Translations under genes and position numbers: made by a program | Source of the DNA: UBA2336 sp964404445 | GTDB lineage: Bacteria; Bacteroidota; Bacteroidia; Cytophagales; Cyclobacteriaceae | Reading direction: 5' to 3' | Length of the DNA stretch: 64,000 bases | NCBI GenBank assembly: GCA_964404445.1 | Contig: CAYOJW010000002.1 | Span: 248,001-312,000 of the forward strand | In this document: in pieces, positions 45,845-54,956 of the stretch | Position numbering within the stretch: position 1 is the stretch's first letter | Layout: every line of letters begins with the position of its first letter | The notes under the pieces: generated by a model | The model's database searches: none | What the model saw: the letters and a program-made list of their open reading frames with translations, nothing else | Told to the model about the DNA's origin: nothing

Positions 45845-48800
45845 TCAGGTATTTATATTTTGCGGGAGTTCAATTTTAAAAACCGTTCCGTTCGGGGAAG
45901 TTGAAAAAGAAATCCTGCCGCCCATTTGTTCAATACCTTGTCTGGCAATAGCTAACCCTAACCCCGACCCCGTTTTTTTTGTTGTAAAGTGTGGCAAAAA
46001 AATCTTCTCTTGCAACTCAACACCAATACCCGTTCCGTTATCGGTTATGTAAACGCTGTAATACGGAGCATTCGCTGAAAGCCTCACCCGGATTACCGGG
46101 GGTTTACCATTAGGAACGGCCTGTATGCCATTCAAAATGATATTTGAAACGATACGCCCCAACAACTGATCATCCGCAAATACCGGGGCTTCGTTCACGT
46201 CTGCTTGAAATGTAATCTCTGCCTCCTGTACGTGCAGGTTTACCACTTTCGTTAAAAGCGCTACCAATTCAAGCGGTTTCATTACCGGCTCGGGCATTTT
46301 GGCAAATGAACTAAACGATGATGCCAGTCCGTCTAACGAATTAATTTGCTCTAACAACGAAGTGATAGACCGCTTTAATTTTTCATTGGATTGTTGTTCA
46401 TGTTGTAGCGTTCGCTCCAATTGCTGAAGTGTTAGCTTCATAGGCGTTAGCGGATTTTTAATTTCGTGCGCCACCTGTTGCGCAATTTCGCGCCAGGCTT
46501 TTTCGCGCTGGTTCTTTTCAAGCTCTGACTTGCTTGCACTAAGCGTATCGAGCATGTGATTATACTCGCGCACCATCAACCCGATTTCATCATCCGATTT
46601 CCACGCTAACGGTTTATTCAAATTCGTCAGCGATATGCTTCCAAACGTCTGCGTGATCATGGCAAGAGGCGCTGTCAGCCATTTGGTTACAAAAAACGAT
46701 ACGATCAGCAATACAATGAAGATGAGGGTGAAAATAGAGATGATGTTCGCCAATACGGTAATTTGCATACGCGACAACGATGCTTCCGACTGAAAGAACG
46801 GTATGCCCAGAATACCCAACGGTTCGCCATTTTCGGGCGAAAGTATTTTCGAGTAGGCCACATAAAAATCAAGGCTTCCAACGTAATCCGAGGCAATAAA
46901 CATTGTTTCGCCCCGGAGCATCCGTTGAAAAACACCTGGATCTAAATACGTGGATAACATCTGGTTTTCAAAAATCAACGGCTGGCTGGTTGTTAACAAC
47001 GTACCCTCCATGCTGTACAGGTTTGCATCTAGGTTAGCCAGTGTTGTAATCTCTTTAAATTCATTTTCAAACTCCGCCTGGTCGGCACTTCCGTAAACCA
47101 TCATGGTTAACGCCACCGTTTTCGCAAACTGGTTCGACTTGGTAAGGTAATCGTCTTTCAGTTGCCCGCGTGACGACTTAGCCGTAAGCCCAAGCGTAAT
47201 CAGGCACACGGCAATCAACGGAACAAAAAACGCCAGGTTAAGAATAAGCTGAATGCGTGCCGCAAGAAATAAATTACCCGATCCGGAATAGTGAACAACG
47301 CCCTGTATCAGCAAAAAAATCAGTACACACGCTATACCAACCAAAACAAAAAAAGAGAAATCGGCTAAGCGATAAATAAAGGGCAACGCTACCGATGATA
47401 CAATCGCTACGCGGCCGCTCACATCTTCAACACCCACATGCCAATAGCCATCGCGAACAATACCCTGCGAATACAAATTCGTATTCGCCAATTCCTGTTT
47501 GATGAAATTCTCATAATTAAAATTTCCGGCACTGTATTCAATTTTAGCGTCTGAAACCACTGCATACGTTAAATTATGCGAGCGATGTCCCGTGGTAAAC
47601 CGGTTATCAACCAGCAATTCGGGATATACATTTTCGGGAATGATACGTTTCAGGTAAAATTGAAGGCTCACATAACCCGCTATAAAATCGTTTCGCCTGA
47701 CGGGCACTACTACAACATACTTTTTAGCTGATCCATTGTCGTGACCCCCCACATAAAATACATTTTTATAATCGGTTCGGTAAGCCTGAACATCATATTG
47801 CTTTTGAAGTTTTTGGAGTTTCAGCGTATCTATTTCATCCGACAACGGAACGCCCGACTGATCGTATAACGTAATCGTAACCGTGTACCGGTTAAAGTAA
47901 CCCGATAGCAGTACCTGGCTAATCTTATGCCTGATTACCTCTTTACTCAGCAACGGGTTCGACAGCCTGCTTTGAATGAGTGCATCTTTGGCTATTTTAT
48001 CAGCCGATTCATTCATCAGGTACTCGCCTAAGTAGTCGCGTTCAACCAGAAAATTATCGGCAAACCGGTGCTGATCCCTCGCCTTTCTCAATCTTTCAAA
48101 ATGCGTTACCGAAACCGTACACACTACCGAAAAACAAACAACTGCCAGAAAGAAATATACAAACGTGGCGTATTGAAACCGGTCTAACGCATGATATACC
48201 GTAAACGAAAGCACAATAATCAGGTAAGCCACGGCCACAACCGTTGGCCAGAAATATACCTGGCCGGTAAACTCATTGATACCCGCAAACAATAAACAGC
48301 CCGATACGATTGATATACTGATCTGAAAAATATTTTCATCGCGCGTTAAAATCTTTACACATACGTGCACAAACAAAAACGTGCTAACCCACGAAATGGC
48401 AACTAATAGCAAAGCCGATATGCGCAAAAAATCAAAATCAAGCGATTGCGAAATGCTCAGGGTGATTTCGGAGTTGTTATAAATAGTTTGTGTAACCACA
48501 AACGGGTACAGCATGGTGAAAAAAATAGCCATAGCGGAAAACACCATCACTAACCACCGGTTTACATACCGGTCGCCTAAAAACCGGCTTACGTTTTTAA
48601 ACAACAAAAAACAGAACAACAACAGCAATACGGCATTCAACAACATATCGCCCATAGACGGGTTCCATTGCGATGAAGCAAAATCTTTCGGATCGAACAG
48701 GTACAGCGTATGAAACCTAAGCGGAAACTGGGCAACAATCATTACCGCACGTACACCCACTGCTGCGAATAACAACCCGAAAAATGACCATACGGGATAG

Positions 48801-49465
48801 TTGCCTGATAAAGCCCTGTAAAGCCGTGTTAACAACACCACCAGAAACACGAATGCCAAAACAAAAAAGGCTATGGTGCAGACAACCATTACAGAATTTG
48901 CATCCGGGCTATCCACCGGATATACGCGAAACAACACCTGGCCACTTGCGGAAACAGGGTAACCTTGTGCCGCTTCCGGTTGAAGAATAAATACATTACC
49001 CTTACCCAATATTGATGTTTCAACAAAGGGCGTTAAATAATCATTGACGATCTTATACCGAATATGCAACGGTATAACCACGATCAGGTTCCGGTTCGAA
49101 TCGATCGGCCAACGTTTTACAATAAAATCATACGAACTCAGTTTGAGATACTTCGCATCAAACGATCCCGAAAGCGTATAAAAAGGCGGTATAAAATGGT
49201 TGTCGCTCCATAATAGTATCTTTTCATCGTTCGTAACCAAAAACTGATGGGTTGAAGCCTTTAATGGTTTGTTTTGACGAACACGCCTGATTTGAACATC
49301 TGCCTCCTGGTTAACCTGAGCTATTAAGTGCGTGAGGTTTTCCTGAATAGCCTTGCCTGTACTGTCAATAGAGGGCACGCGATCAACCCGCCACGCTGTT
49401 ATTGCCCCCGCCACCAGGCACAACACCATTGCTGCAAACAGGATAAAGTTTGTTTTCTTTTTCAA
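45845..49465 (-). CDS. Large membrane sensor histidine kinase (NtrY-like)
   Basis: A 1206-residue histidine kinase. A first transmembrane helix is near 8-24; a cluster of about eight helices spans 195-470, and a further helix lies near 715 and 745, with extracytoplasmic sensor segments between. A HAMP domain follows the helix near 915 (TKWLTAPLAMITQTFG). HisKA holds His1000 in AHEIKNPLTPMKLTLQQLE, the NtrY-like HENPLTP wording. HATPase_c has NIILNGIQAVPNG, TDNGTGIGVEL and KTGSGLGLAIARQG. No response regulator is adjacent, so its partner is encoded elsewhere. It may monitor the envelope; no ligand can be named. Confidence 0.9.
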   Translation of the reverse strand: MKKKTNFILFAAMVLCLVAGAITAWRVDRVPSIDSTGKAIQENLTHLIAQVNQEADVQIRRVRQNKPLKASTHQFLVTNDEKILLWSDNHFIPPFYTLSGSFDAKYLKLSSYDFIVKRWPIDSNRNLIVVIPLHIRYKIVNDYLTPFVETSILGKGNVFILQPEAAQGYPVSASGQVLFRVYPVDSPDANSVMVVCTIAFFVLAFVFLVVLLTRLYRALSGNYPVWSFFGLLFAAVGVRAVMIVAQFPLRFHTLYLFDPKDFASSQWNPSMGDMLLNAVLLLLFCFLLFKNVSRFLGDRYVNRWLVMVFSAMAIFFTMLYPFVVTQTIYNNSEITLSISQSLDFDFLRISALLLVAISWVSTFLFVHVCVKILTRDENIFQISISIVSGCLLFAGINEFTGQVYFWPTVVAVAYLIIVLSFTVYHALDRFQYATFVYFFLAVVCFSVVCTVSVTHFERLRKARDQHRFADNFLVERDYLGEYLMNESADKIAKDALIQSRLSNPLLSKEVIRHKISQVLLSGYFNRYTVTITLYDQSGVPLSDEIDTLKLQKLQKQYDVQAYRTDYKNVFYVGGHDNGSAKKYVVVVPVRRNDFIAGYVSLQFYLKRIIPENVYPELLVDNRFTTGHRSHNLTYAVVSDAKIEYSAGNFNYENFIKQELANTNLYSQGIVRDGYWHVGVEDVSGRVAIVSSVALPFIYRLADFSFFVLVGIACVLIFLLIQGVVHYSGSGNLFLAARIQLILNLAFFVPLIAVCLITLGLTAKSSRGQLKDDYLTKSNQFAKTVALTMMVYGSADQAEFENEFKEITTLANLDANLYSMEGTLLTTSQPLIFENQMLSTYLDPGVFQRMLRGETMFIASDYVGSLDFYVAYSKILSPENGEPLGILGIPFFQSEASLSRMQITVLANIISIFTLIFIVLLIVSFFVTKWLTAPLAMITQTFGSISLTNLNKPLAWKSDDEIGLMVREYNHMLDTLSASKSELEKNQREKAWREIAQQVAHEIKNPLTPMKLTLQQLERTLQHEQQSNEKLKRSITSLLEQINSLDGLASSFSSFAKMPEPVMKPLELVALLTKVVNLHVQEAEITFQADVNEAPVFADDQLLGRIVSNIILNGIQAVPNGKPPVIRVRLSANAPYYSVYITDNGTGIGVELQEKIFLPHFTTKKTGSGLGLAIARQGIEQMGGRISFSTSPNGTVFKIELPQNINT

Positions 49466-49505
49466 ACGCGGTAAACAGTATCAGGGGAAGGTACGCAATA
49501 TTACC

Positions 49506-49889
49506 TTACCGATTATGATCAGGGTCGAACTTAATGCCACCAAACATATACAAATACAAGATGCGTGAATACCGGTAATTAAACGGTATCAACAAAACCA
49601 TGATACCGATAATGGTTCCGATGTACGTCCACTCAGAATAGTTTCCGGCTGCATACAGGATAATGCTTACTAAAATAGTCACGCCCATGGTAATTCCATA
49701 GCCTACATACATGGCTCCCTGGTAAAAGCCGGGTTCCGGCTCAAGCCCCACCTTGCAATGTGGGCACGTTCTGTTCATTTGATTGAACTTTATAAATTTC
49801 GCTGTAAGCGGATATTGAAAAATATCGCCTGTATAGCATCGCGGGCACTTACCCTGCAATAACGCTTTTATGGATCCGGTTGCCGCCAT
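49506..49889 (-). CDS. DUF983 family membrane protein
   Basis: A 127-residue protein with two CxxC zinc-ribbon-like pairs (KCPRCYTGD and CPHCKVGLE) followed by EPGFYQGAMYVGYG and two hydrophobic helices, the pattern of DUF983. Its first 41 bases overlap the end of the preceding CxxC membrane protein gene, in another frame; starting later would lose the residues before the first CxxC. DUF983 genes often sit beside cytochrome oxidase genes, and a role in oxidase assembly is commonly proposed but not proven. Confidence 0.88.
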   Translation of the reverse strand: MAATGSIKALLQGKCPRCYTGDIFQYPLTAKFIKFNQMNRTCPHCKVGLEPEPGFYQGAMYVGYGITMGVTILVSIILYAAGNYSEWTYIGTIIGIMVLLIPFNYRYSRILYLYMFGGIKFDPDHNR

Positions 49890-50118
49890 TCTTCCTGCTG
49901 TTTTTATACCAAAAATAACCGATCACCATAATGCACAAATAGGGCATGATCAATAGATACAAAATACCCGTGTTTATGCCGGCTGCTATCCCGGCATCGC
50001 CATTGCTTACATTGTTCTCTAATTGTGTGCGGCACATGGCACATTGTGCCATTGTTTCGTAACCCGTTAACAGGCTGCCCAGCACAACACCTAAAACGAT
50101 TAACAATCGGATTTTCAT
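49849..50118 (-). CDS. Small exported CxxC membrane protein
   Basis: An 89-residue protein with a signal peptide or first helix (1-24, ending ETMAQ), directly followed by a CAMCRTQLENN motif, and a second helix (about 52-70) before a basic tail. A CxxC on the periplasmic face next to oxidase genes suggests a copper- or heme-handling or thiol role (inference). It lies 4 bases downstream of the DUF420 gene. Confidence 0.75.
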   Translation of the reverse strand: MKIRLLIVLGVVLGSLLTGYETMAQCAMCRTQLENNVSNGDAGIAAGINTGILYLLIMPYLCIMVIGYFWYKNSRKNGGNRIHKSVIAG

Positions 50119-50122
50119 ACAA

Positions 50123-50644
50123 TTAACTGTAATACGGACTGATCATCAAATATACGATAACTCCGGTTACCGCCACATAAAGCCATAAAGGGAAAGTATA
50201 TCTTGCCAAAGCCTTATGGCGTGCGTAATCGGCATACAAACCTCGCACAAACGTAAGTAACACTAAGGGGATTATTGCCACCGACAGTACAATATGTGTA
50301 ATCAGGATAAAGAAATAAACGTAACGCATTACGCCCTCGCCACCATAAGGTGTTGAATCGCTGGTCATGTGGTACAGCACATACATCACCAGAAAACCAG
50401 CCGATAACCCAATGCATGTTTTCATAATCCGTTGGTGCAGTACACGTTTACCATTTTTAATAGCCACTACGGCAACCACCAATAACAATGCTGTTAGTCC
50501 GTTAACGGAAGCATAAACAGGCGGTAAAAAAGAAAGGTCATATCCCGGAATTTTAACTTTAAACAGCACGGCAACGGCAACAGGAATAATGATGGAAAGT
50601 GCGATAATAAGTTTGCGGTGAGGTTGCGGTTTTACTGTTTCCAT
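50123..50644 (-). CDS. DUF420 family membrane protein
   Basis: A 173-residue protein with five predicted helices. His residues near helix ends (VLHQRIMKT, YVLYHMTSD, ITHIVLS, HKALARYTFPLWLYVAVTG) match DUF420, a relative of the cytochrome oxidase assembly CtaM/CtaG group. Members are found at the end of oxidase operons in Bacteroidota. Its start codon overlaps the stop of the SCO-like gene (TAATG), so translation is coupled. Confidence 0.88.
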   Translation of the reverse strand: METVKPQPHRKLIIALSIIIPVAVAVLFKVKIPGYDLSFLPPVYASVNGLTALLLVVAVVAIKNGKRVLHQRIMKTCIGLSAGFLVMYVLYHMTSDSTPYGGEGVMRYVYFFILITHIVLSVAIIPLVLLTFVRGLYADYARHKALARYTFPLWLYVAVTGVIVYLMISPYYS

Positions 50645-51198
50645 TAGTAACGTTTAAATAAAATGTTCAACTCCTGCATGATCATCCTGTCGGCATCTTC
50701 TCTTTTCAACAGGTTGTATTGTCCACGAATACGGTGGCGGGCATCTACCACAACGGCATCCTGGTCGGGCACCAGTAACAATACGCAATTCCGGATTACC
50801 TCAAACTCGTACTCACTTACTTGAACCGTACGCACCAACACTGAAACCGGAGGCTGAACAGGTTGAACCTGAACAAGAACAACCGATAGCGGCTGTTGAG
50901 CAAATGCTGTTGTAAGCCTGCCTGCCTGAATCAATCGTTCATGTGTATTTTTTTTGACCGAATCCATCAGGATAACCACCGTAAACGAATCGGTTTTGTT
51001 CCATGCAAGCGTTGTAAGTATCGAGTCGTTCAGGGTATAGGGTGTTGCGTACGAAAAGGATGAGCACGCCTGCGAAACCTCTACCGAATCGGTAAACAGT
51101 ACCGGAACTTCAAATTCGTTTTTACCGAACGATTTCAAAAAAAGAAAAATCAATACCGGCAACAACAACGCTAAAAACAAAAAAACTAATTTCTTCAT
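50644..51198 (-). CDS. Degenerate SCO1/SenC-like protein without the copper-binding CxxxC
   Basis: A 184-residue membrane-anchored protein (helix 3-20). SCO-family proteins are normally found at this place in the cluster, and the end AVVVDARHRIRGQYNLLKRE matches the SCO phrase with IRGxY. The start FEVPVLFTDSVEVSQACSSF also fits SCO proteins. The central segment with the CxxxC copper site is shortened and lost, and the conserved His before the last strand is replaced (RNCVLLLVPD). It therefore should not bind copper by the usual site. It may be a scaffold or be decaying. The assignment to SCO rests on context and the two end segments. Confidence 0.7.
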   Translation of the reverse strand: MKKLVFLFLALLLPVLIFLFLKSFGKNEFEVPVLFTDSVEVSQACSSFSYATPYTLNDSILTTLAWNKTDSFTVVILMDSVKKNTHERLIQAGRLTTAFAQQPLSVVLVQVQPVQPPVSVLVRTVQVSEYEFEVIRNCVLLLVPDQDAVVVDARHRIRGQYNLLKREDADRMIMQELNILFKRY

Positions 51199-51216
51199 AA
51201 CCTCTCAACTACTATC

Positions 51217-51255
51217 AAAAAATAAGGCTTAAGATTACCTTAAGCCTTATTTTTT
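51217..51255 (-). terminator. Terminator between subunit IV and SCO-like genes
   Basis: A perfect 17-bp stem, AAAAAATAAGGCTTAAG with its reverse complement at 51239-51255, has a 5-base loop and T-runs on both strands. On the minus strand it follows the subunit IV gene by 14 bases. It probably ends most cytochrome oxidase transcripts, leaving the SCO-like/DUF420/DUF983 genes to readthrough or their own promoter. Confidence 0.85.
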
Positions 51256-51269
51256 CCATATCGTAAAGT

Positions 51270-51608
51270 TTACCAACGCACTGCCCCAATGGCTAATCCT
51301 TCATAAATAAAGGCTACCACCATCCATACAATAAATATGAGCGGAATAAGAATAGACCAGATCAACACCTTCACTTCATAGCGCAGGTGCATAAACTCTC
51401 CTACAATATAGGCAGCCTTAACGATGGTTAACAAAATGAATGTCCAAACCCGCAAGTCCTTCATTTCATGCGGAACCAAAAAGGCAATTGCAAATTCAAT
51501 CCCTGTAATGATGGCCAAAATACCGGCCACCGTCCACAATTTTTTTATTTTCTCTTTATTAGGAGGCAGTACCGTTACGGTTGCCGCTTCTGTATGTACA
51601 TGTGCCAT
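51270..51608 (-). CDS. Cytochrome c oxidase subunit IV family protein
   Basis: A 112-residue membrane protein with three helices, of the small prokaryotic subunit IV (COX4_pro) type. I start it at the ATG giving MAHVHTEAATV; a longer frame would overlap the subunit III gene. FMHLRYEVKVLIW and the LWTVAGILAIITG helices agree with the family. It is the last gene before the terminator at 51217-51255. Confidence 0.9.
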   Translation of the reverse strand: MAHVHTEAATVTVLPPNKEKIKKLWTVAGILAIITGIEFAIAFLVPHEMKDLRVWTFILLTIVKAAYIVGEFMHLRYEVKVLIWSILIPLIFIVWMVVAFIYEGLAIGAVRW

Positions 51609-51622
51609 GATGCTACGATTAT

Positions 51623-52345
51623 TTAAACAAGATAAAAGAATGTGAACACGAATACCCAAACCAGGTCAACGAAGTGCCAGTATAAACCAACTTTTTCCAC
51701 CATTTCGTAGTGGCCTCTTCGTTCATATACTCCGGTTACCGTATTGTAGAAAATCAGGAAATTCAATAACACCCCGCTAAATACGTGGAAACCGTGGAAG
51801 CCCGTAATGAAGAAGAAAAAGGCTGCAAAATCCTGCGGGCCATATTCGTTATGCGACAGGCTTGCACCTCCTCCACCGGTACCGTGTATAAAGTGTGACC
51901 ATTCCCATGCCTGGCAACTCAAGAAACAGATACCACCCAAAATAGTCCAAAGCATCCACTTTTCAACGGCCTTCCTATCCATACGCTGACCAGCCTCTAC
52001 GGCCAACACCATCGTTACCGAACTCATGATCAGGATAAAAGTCATAATCCCCACAAATACCAACGGAGCGTTTAATCCGTGGAAGAAAGGAACAGCCTCA
52101 AATACCTTTTCGGGGATTGGCCAGTACGCTTGTGAGAATACAAAATTCTCTACTGCGCCATCATAAGCCGGGTGTGAAGAACGCACTAATCCATAGGTTA
52201 TTAATAGTGCCGAGAATGTAAAGGCATCCGACAACAGGAAGAACCACATCATGAGCTTGCCGTAGCTCGCATTCATGGGCGATACTCCGCCATCCCATTC
52301 GGTTTTTCCGGGTGCTGGTACAGTAACGGTTGAGGTATGTGACAT
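51623..52345 (-). CDS. coxC: Cytochrome c oxidase subunit III, first of two
   Basis: A 240-residue heme-copper oxidase subunit III with about six to seven helices. Conserved features are KLMMWFFLLSDAFTFSALL, FFITGFHGFHVFSG and EKVGLYWHFVDLVWVFVFT. It has the His and Glu residues typical of subunit III near helix 3 and the end. A second, shorter subunit III protein is encoded 23 bases upstream, as is usual in Bacteroidota. Confidence 0.93.
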   Translation of the reverse strand: MSHTSTVTVPAPGKTEWDGGVSPMNASYGKLMMWFFLLSDAFTFSALLITYGLVRSSHPAYDGAVENFVFSQAYWPIPEKVFEAVPFFHGLNAPLVFVGIMTFILIMSSVTMVLAVEAGQRMDRKAVEKWMLWTILGGICFLSCQAWEWSHFIHGTGGGGASLSHNEYGPQDFAAFFFFITGFHGFHVFSGVLLNFLIFYNTVTGVYERRGHYEMVEKVGLYWHFVDLVWVFVFTFFYLV

Positions 52346-52368
52346 CGTGATTTATATTAAAGGATTCG

Positions 52369-52953
52369 TTATCGATTCAATAATAGGAACAGGAACAAAT
52401 ATAGCCAAAGTCCGCCCAAAAAATGCCAATAAGTGGCACACATTTCTATCTGATTGAGGTTTTTTGAATGTATGCGCAGCCTCAGGGCTGAGTTCAGGAG
52501 GATCAGTAAATAAACCACCCCTCCGAGAACATGAAAAAAGTGCAAGCCGGCAAGCACATATACAAATGATTCTGAAGTGTTTCCGCCTGTAAAATGTATT
52601 TTTTCTGAAATCAAAGCCTCGCCAGCCAGTATTTGGCCTGCCATAAAAGCAATCCCCAATATCGTTGTGAGTATGGTTGCAATTTTTACCGATTCTAAAT
52701 TATCCTTCTTAGCCGAAAGGTAAGCCCAGTGCATGGTTAAACTGCTTACGATGATAACTCCCGAATTAACCCAAAACAAATTAGGCAGCTCAAAATACTT
52801 CCAGTTACCAACGTCCTGCCGGACAATGTACGCACTGGTAAGCGCGGCAAAAATCATTACGATACTTACCATAAATAACCACAACGCGAATTTCTTCGGG
52901 TTCATGGTAAGCGGCTGCTTGGTTTCTTCTACAATCCTGATGTCTGCTCCCAT
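52369..52953 (-). CDS. Cytochrome c oxidase subunit III, second (shorter) protein
   Basis: A 194-residue relative of subunit III with five helices: KFALWLFMVSIVMIFAALTS, FWVNSGVIIVSSLTMHWAY, then YVLAGLHFFHVLGGVVYLL and CATYWHFLGGLWLYLFLFLL. These correspond to the core helices of subunit III without the extra N-terminal part. Both proteins probably sit beside CoxA in one complex, or one is an assembly or alternative subunit. Confidence 0.9.
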   Translation of the reverse strand: MGADIRIVEETKQPLTMNPKKFALWLFMVSIVMIFAALTSAYIVRQDVGNWKYFELPNLFWVNSGVIIVSSLTMHWAYLSAKKDNLESVKIATILTTILGIAFMAGQILAGEALISEKIHFTGGNTSESFVYVLAGLHFFHVLGGVVYLLILLNSALRLRIHSKNLNQIEMCATYWHFLGGLWLYLFLFLLLNR

Positions 52954-52964
52954 ACGTTTAACAC

Positions 52965-53867
52965 TTATACTTTATCCAACAAAAAGGCAATCTGTACAAT
53001 GGGCAGGTACAAAAACGATCCGAACATAATGCGCAAAGCCGACTGCCGGCTTGCTGTTTTCATTAACGAGAAGGTTTGCGCTAAAAACAATACTCCGCAA
53101 ATTGTTACCACAAAAGCCGAGTGAATTCCGGTTATCCCAAATACTGCGGGTAACAACCCAAGCGGTAATAAAAACAAAGTATAGATCATGATTTGAATAG
53201 CGGTGTTCAAATCCTTTTGTCCGCCTACCGGTAACAGTTTAAAACCTGCTTTTCGGTAATCATCATCGGCTACCCAGGCAATAGCCCAAAAGTGCGGGAA
53301 CTGCCATATAAATTGTATTCCAAAAATCAATAATGCCTCGTACGAAATAACACCGGTAGCCGCAACCCAGCCCAATAAAGGAGGAAGTGCTCCGGGAATT
53401 GCTCCTACAAACACCGCTATTGAACCAACACGTTTTAACGGTGTATAGGCAAAGCAATACAACAGCATCGATACCACCGACAAGGCTACGGTTAGTATAT
53501 TTGTATAAACAGCCAATACCGTAATACTAACGATCATACAAAAAATAGAAAACACAATGGCTTCGCGAACACTAACACGGTTAGTGGGCAGGGGTCTGTT
53601 CATGGTGCGCGTCATCAGCTTATCCAAATCGCGCTCCATAATCTGGTTAATGGTAACCGAAGCCCCCGACAACAGAAACCCGCCTGTAAAAAGCATGAAC
53701 AACGTTACCATGTTTGTATTGGCGGAACCCAGCACATAACCAAATGCACATGAAAACGCTACTAATAACGAAAGGCGAAACTTCAGCAATTGTATATACG
53801 CCTGTACCTTCGCACGGACAAACGATAAGCCGGTAAATGTTTCGATCGGTTGAGCAATCATAGTCAA
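52965..53867 (-). CDS. ctaB: Protoheme IX farnesyltransferase (heme O synthase)
   Basis: A 300-residue UbiA-family prenyltransferase that adds a farnesyl group to heme b to give heme O. The first Asp-rich motif is NQIMERDLDKLMTRTMNRPL, the second in the YRKAGFKLLPV area (DDDYRKAGF). About nine helices are expected. It starts inside the end of the heme A synthase gene with a four-base ATGA overlap, so heme O and heme A synthases are made together, right beside the oxidase they supply. Confidence 0.95.
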   Translation of the reverse strand: MTMIAQPIETFTGLSFVRAKVQAYIQLLKFRLSLLVAFSCAFGYVLGSANTNMVTLFMLFTGGFLLSGASVTINQIMERDLDKLMTRTMNRPLPTNRVSVREAIVFSIFCMIVSITVLAVYTNILTVALSVVSMLLYCFAYTPLKRVGSIAVFVGAIPGALPPLLGWVAATGVISYEALLIFGIQFIWQFPHFWAIAWVADDDYRKAGFKLLPVGGQKDLNTAIQIMIYTLFLLPLGLLPAVFGITGIHSAFVVTICGVLFLAQTFSLMKTASRQSALRIMFGSFLYLPIVQIAFLLDKV

Positions 53868-54889
53868 TTCAATACACTGTTTCTTTTATCATTCAATCGC
53901 AGCAACATCAAAAACTGGACACCAAAAGCAAGGGTTGCCAGCGTTAAATGTACAGGCTGCAAAAAAGGCGGCACGGCAAACCACGCCATGCCTAAACCTG
54001 TAAAAATAGTCCCCAAAATTAACAGGATTACACTAAGCGTAAAACGATTCACGGAACCTGTTTTCCATATTTTTACCACTAAAAGCGCATGGGCAATTAC
54101 CACAGCCCACGAAAACGAGCGGTGAATGATAAAGTCCAGCCCCAGGTTGGCAATCCAGTTATCCCGTTCTGCAATTAGCACGGCCACACGGTCAATCGCT
54201 TCGCGCACCTGTGTACCCAGTACAATCTGCACGAGTAACGTTACCATGCACACTACCACCAATCCGTTCACCAGCGATAATCCTTGTGGCGGACTCACCG
54301 GCATTTTCGGATCGTCCGATACGTGCAGTAGCCACTCCAGCATTAATACAATAACTAAAGCCAAAAGCATGTGCAGGGTTATTACCCAGGGTGTAAGGTT
54401 TGTCGATACCACAACCGAACCAATCCATCCCTGAAAGCCAACCAGTACAAAGGTTAGAAAAGCAACAACTGTAAGGCTGCGGTTTGTTTTCCGGCACTTC
54501 CACGAAGCAACAAAAACCGCAAAAATCAAAAAGCCAACGGTTACGCCCACTAACCGGTTCATGTATTCGATTAGTGTTTTTTGAGGATTAAAATCACCTT
54601 CTTCCTGAATACCCGGATCGTTCTGAAGTTTATGTGCTGTTTCGGTGAAACCAAAAGCCTGCAAATACTTAATAAAACGTTCGTTTTTTTTCTGACGATG
54701 ATCTGCATACACCTCCTTGTAGTTGGCCGGAAGTTGTTCAACCGATGTGGGCGGTACCCACTGGCCAAAACACTTGGGCCAATCGGGGCACCCCATGCCT
54801 GAGCCTGTACTGCGCACAATCCCTCCTACCATAACCAGCACATATACTGCGATTAACGTAGCGCGGGTAAGTTTATAAAAAGTACGCAT
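53864..54889 (-). CDS. ctaA: Heme A synthase (COX15/CtaA)
   Basis: A 341-residue, eight-helix enzyme that oxidises heme O to heme A. GGIVRSTGSGMGCPDWPKCFG near the start is the family signature; further His ligands lie in YMNRLVGVTVG, LHMLLALVIV, HRSFSWAVVIAHA and QPVHLTLATLAFG. Two N-terminal cysteines (CPDWPKC) are present, as in the form thought to have a redox role. It lies 67 bases downstream of coxA beyond a hairpin. Confidence 0.94.
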   Translation of the reverse strand: MRTFYKLTRATLIAVYVLVMVGGIVRSTGSGMGCPDWPKCFGQWVPPTSVEQLPANYKEVYADHRQKKNERFIKYLQAFGFTETAHKLQNDPGIQEEGDFNPQKTLIEYMNRLVGVTVGFLIFAVFVASWKCRKTNRSLTVVAFLTFVLVGFQGWIGSVVVSTNLTPWVITLHMLLALVIVLMLEWLLHVSDDPKMPVSPPQGLSLVNGLVVVCMVTLLVQIVLGTQVREAIDRVAVLIAERDNWIANLGLDFIIHRSFSWAVVIAHALLVVKIWKTGSVNRFTLSVILLILGTIFTGLGMAWFAVPPFLQPVHLTLATLAFGVQFLMLLRLNDKRNSVLN

Positions 54890-54902
54890 GGCTATAAAAC
54901 AT

Positions 54903-54938
54903 CAGGGTTCACTGTTGATCTGTCAACAATGAACCCTG
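54903..54938 (-). terminator. Hairpin between coxA and heme A synthase
   Basis: A 16-bp stem (one mismatch) between 54903-54918 and 54923-54938, with a four-base loop. On the minus strand it follows the coxA stop by 18 bases and is followed by a weak T-rich stretch. It could attenuate transcription into ctaA or protect the coxA mRNA end. Confidence 0.6.
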
Positions 54939-54956
54939 CGAAAATTCTATCGATTA

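Noticed and set aside
49080..49110. A T-loop-like GGTTCGAATC sequence suggesting a tRNA
   Set aside because: It lies inside the histidine kinase reading frame and no acceptor stem or anticodon arm can be built around it.
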